A stretch of DNA of 50,601 nt, taken from NCBI GenBank assembly GCA_023457715.1, contig JAEWKR010000042.1, positions 1 through 50,601 on the forward strand, read 5' to 3'. Numbering within the stretch: position 1 is the stretch's first letter; every line of letters begins with the position of its first letter. This stretch comes from Verrucomicrobiota bacterium. GTDB lineage: Bacteria; Verrucomicrobiota; Verrucomicrobiia; Opitutales; Opitutaceae. The notes beneath the pieces were generated by a model. That model made no database searches. It saw nothing but the letters and a program-made list of their open reading frames with translations, and had not been told where the DNA came from. A program made the position numbers and the translations under genes. Of this stretch, positions 48,619 to 50,601 are shown one piece after another.

Positions 48619-50469
48619 CTAGAGATTGATTATTTGCTCCACCGGCTGGCCCGTTGGGCCCGCGGCGAGATATCTGAACTGGCGAATGTCACGCTTCGCC
48701 ATCGCGGCTTGCACGCGCGAGAGCAGGAGCCCTTTGAAGTTAATGACGTCCTCGTAGCACTCGCGAGAAAAGCTGTTGGGGAGCGCACCCTCGGCGACGC
48801 GGATTAGGAACTCGAAACGCATCAGATCGAGACGGTAGGAAATGCAATCGCCGCCGAGGAGATGCACGCGCAGTTCCGGCTGCCCGCGATCGTTCAGGGT
48901 GATTTCGATCTTATCGCCGGAAAGATCCTCGGTGATCGGGACGGCGTGTAACGCGAGGCGGCTGATCCGGGCGGAGGTGAAATCGAGACCGCTCGTCAGG
49001 AAAAGCTTGTTGCCTTCATCGAAAAGCATTCCGCTCCACACCCGATTCAATCCACGGACCAAGGTCTCCAAAGTTGATTCGTCAGCCGGCTGGCCCGCCC
49101 GCAAGGGGTCTAGAATTTTCGCAATGAAGCGGCCCGCGTATTGAAATACGGTCAACCGCCATGGATCGAATGCGTCTACTTCTGATTCAGGAATGCGGAA
49201 GAACAAACGACGGCGTTGCTGAGCCAGTTCGCCCATGAAGTCCTCGCGTTTCGCATCGTCGAAGTCCTCCGCTTCCAAATAATCACGACGAAGTGACTCG
49301 AACACGGCGCTCACATCATCGCGGCCGGTGGTATCGACCACCAAGCGGCCGTAGGCGGCTTGGAGAGCCGGTAGGTCGCGGCCGAAGAGAATTAGCTCGT
49401 CGATCAGGTTTGAGGTTTCGAGACCTACGCGAAAATAGTTCAGGTAGCCGTAAACCTGAAAATCCTGCCTGCGTTCCTCTTTGAGGTTCTCGCCGAAAAT
49501 ATTCCGATAGATGCTTCCGCGCAGCGCGTCCGCTGGGGTGGCAAATTGCCGGACCTCTTCTAGTGTCATTACGCGTTCCGCGGCTCGCGGATGACCGAGC
49601 AGCGCGTTGACGAGAAGCGTGATGATCTCCCGGACAGAAACGTGGAATCCGTTTACGTCACAGAGCTGGATCAACGCATGAAGGCGGCGGTGAAACTGCG
49701 GCGTTCGCAGAATCTCCCAGTTGCGTCGTAGCGGTGAATCCGGGCCGAAGGCGGGATCCGTACTCGCGGTCTCGAAACACGACCACTCAGGCCGAGTCAG
49801 AAGCGCCTCGCGGGCGCGATCGAGCGTCTCCGCGCTGCTCACACTACTCAGGTCCAGGAGCGCGATGCCGAGCTGTTCCGACGTGCTACGCTTCGCGGCG
49901 AGCATATCTTCCACCTCGGGTTCCACTTCAGCCACGCGCGAGCTTGGTCGCTCCACGAGCAGACCGCGCAGGGCTTGCAGCAGCTTGCCATCGTTGGCTG
50001 CCACGACGAACACGGTGTCGTTCTTGCCCAGCAGCGCCTCGCTCCAAGCCTCAAGCAATGCAATCTGGTCGGGGCGCCACGGCTTGCCTTTGTCGGGTAT
50101 GCATTTGCTAAGGTCGAAAATGAAATGGAAGCGACGAGGCTTTTCGCCGATTGTGGCAGTCAGTTCGCCATGCTCGCGCCGCTCCTCGAGGAAAATCTCG
50201 TTACCGCCCAAGGCGCGCCACTCCTCGTAGAGGATGCGGCTTTTGCCGTCGCCGGCCGTTCCGGTGAGGACCAAGTTGCTCAGCCGACCTAACTCGGGTG
50301 CGAAATATTGCCGCAGTTTCGCTTTGGCTGGGTGCTCGAAGGCAAGGGTTGCCACTCCGAGTTCCTCTGCGAACTCGTCGATCTCCTCATGATACATGCT
50401 CGTCTGCCGGATTGTAGGGCCATACTCGCGCAGAAATCGGACAAAGGCCTCGGCGGACGTTGCGCTCAT
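48619..50469 (-). CDS. dptF: DptF-like P-loop ATPase
   Basis: A 616-residue protein with a Walker A at LVLTGTAGDGKSRILYEEW (about residues 66-84) and hydrophobic strands RRFHFIFDLSKC and DTVFVVAANDG that fit Walker B and sensor positions. The N terminus (AFVRFLREYGPTIRQTSMYH) and the long C terminus are not diagnostic. The GxxGDGKS form, the size and the first place in an F-G-H order suggest DptF, the ATPase of phosphorothioation-dependent restriction. ATG 50469 is used because the longer frame would overlap the divergent gene at 50532. The gap of 62 bp should hold divergent promoters. Confidence 0.55.
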   Translation of the reverse strand: MSATSAEAFVRFLREYGPTIRQTSMYHEEIDEFAEELGVATLAFEHPAKAKLRQYFAPELGRLSNLVLTGTAGDGKSRILYEEWRALGGNEIFLEERREHGELTATIGEKPRRFHFIFDLSKCIPDKGKPWRPDQIALLEAWSEALLGKNDTVFVVAANDGKLLQALRGLLVERPSSRVAEVEPEVEDMLAAKRSTSEQLGIALLDLSSVSSAETLDRAREALLTRPEWSCFETASTDPAFGPDSPLRRNWEILRTPQFHRRLHALIQLCDVNGFHVSVREIITLLVNALLGHPRAAERVMTLEEVRQFATPADALRGSIYRNIFGENLKEERRQDFQVYGYLNYFRVGLETSNLIDELILFGRDLPALQAAYGRLVVDTTGRDDVSAVFESLRRDYLEAEDFDDAKREDFMGELAQQRRRLFFRIPESEVDAFDPWRLTVFQYAGRFIAKILDPLRAGQPADESTLETLVRGLNRVWSGMLFDEGNKLFLTSGLDFTSARISRLALHAVPITEDLSGDKIEITLNDRGQPELRVHLLGGDCISYRLDLMRFEFLIRVAEGALPNSFSRECYEDVINFKGLLLSRVQAAMAKRDIRQFRYLAAGPTGQPVEQIINL

Positions 50470-50531
50470 ACAAGGATAGCGTTCAACTTGGACGTGGTGA
50501 CGTGACGGCGGGAGCCAGGTAGACTGGGGCG

Positions 50532-50601
50532 ATGACAACATCGCAGAAGATCAGGCGTTTTACGCCGCACCAGCGGCAGCAGTACGTGCAGGAGTTCAGC
50601 C
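50532..50601 (+). CDS. Start of a gene, transposase accessory-like (cut by window end)
   Basis: The first 23 codons read MTTSQKIRRFTPHQRQQYVQ then EFS, after a GGGG ribosome-binding site 2-6 nt upstream. The RRFTP..RQ.YV pattern resembles the N terminus of IS66-type TnpA or IS3-type OrfA proteins. It is too short for certainty. It is divergent from the dptF-like gene. Confidence 0.35.
   Translation, partial: MTTSQKIRRFTPHQRQQYVQEFS

Overview
The window reads as GC-rich chromosomal DNA of a Verrucomicrobiota bacterium, most likely Opitutaceae or a close relative. This rests on an NHL-repeat exported protein with the C-terminal repeat typical of that group, a CE15 glucuronoyl esterase-like enzyme, a ThuA-domain protein, and intergenic repeats of the ACAGAG and TTTGAGATT type that I associate with Opitutus-like genomes. 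No 16S rRNA or complete tRNA is present, so the assignment is an inference.

Positions 1 to about 22.6 kb look like ordinary chromosome. From left to right they hold an exported NHL/Ig protein, a truncated hemoglobin, a zinc alcohol dehydrogenase with a small partner, an AmpG-like transporter, a Cys-rich mini-protein, a histone-tail-like basic protein, and a CE15 esterase. A seven-gene, tightly overlapping energy-transduction operon follows (DUF3450-like, long ExbB/TtpC-like, ExbB, ExbD, TonB, TPR, TonB-C-like). After it come an FMN reductase, a 43-residue basic ORF, a ThuA protein, an isoprenylcysteine methyltransferase-like protein and a hipBA toxin-antitoxin pair with a clear operator palindrome. 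Two clusters of a nested repeat unit and several REP-like hairpins fill the gaps. Decayed GIY-YIG and HigA-like genes lie beside hipBA.

At about 22.83 kb a tRNA 3' end (T-arm, acceptor and CCA, matching the tRNA-Glu pattern) is followed by its own terminator, and a 29-bp direct repeat of it lies 163 bp away. I read this as the left attachment site of a genomic island that runs to the right and beyond the window. The intact tRNA should lie at the far end.

The island is modular. (a) 23.1-27.1 kb: a type IV AbiE toxin-antitoxin pair with an operator-like palindrome, then a HEXXH protein and a DUF6880-like protein; a near copy of the palindrome lies at 27.43 kb. (b) 27.7-29.7 kb: a second AbiEi-like gene with a frameshifted AbiEii-like nucleotidyltransferase. 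(c) 29.8-34.8 kb: a seven-gene minus-strand mobilization/integration operon (MobA/MobL relaxase, metallophosphoesterase, two unknowns, excisionase-like protein, tyrosine integrase, one unknown) facing a small coiled-coil gene across a possible oriT. (d) 35.4-38.1 kb: a compact second tyrosine recombinase beside a 13-bp inverted repeat, a palindrome-rich gap, and a Zn-ribbon/CoiA-like protein. (e) 38.75-40.6 kb: a less GC-rich two-gene operon of a patatin-like phospholipase and a DEDDh exonuclease. (f) 40.6-50.5 kb: a minus-strand operon, dptF-dptG-dptH-like plus a DndA-like cysteine desulfurase, resembling the restriction half of DNA-phosphorothioate systems. A gene resembling a transposase accessory ORF starts at the right edge.

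The best candidates for something new are the patatin-exonuclease pair next to a Dpt-like restriction operon that lacks visible dndBCDE genes, and the mobilization operon with an embedded phosphoesterase whose relaxase and excisionase share an N-terminal sequence tag.
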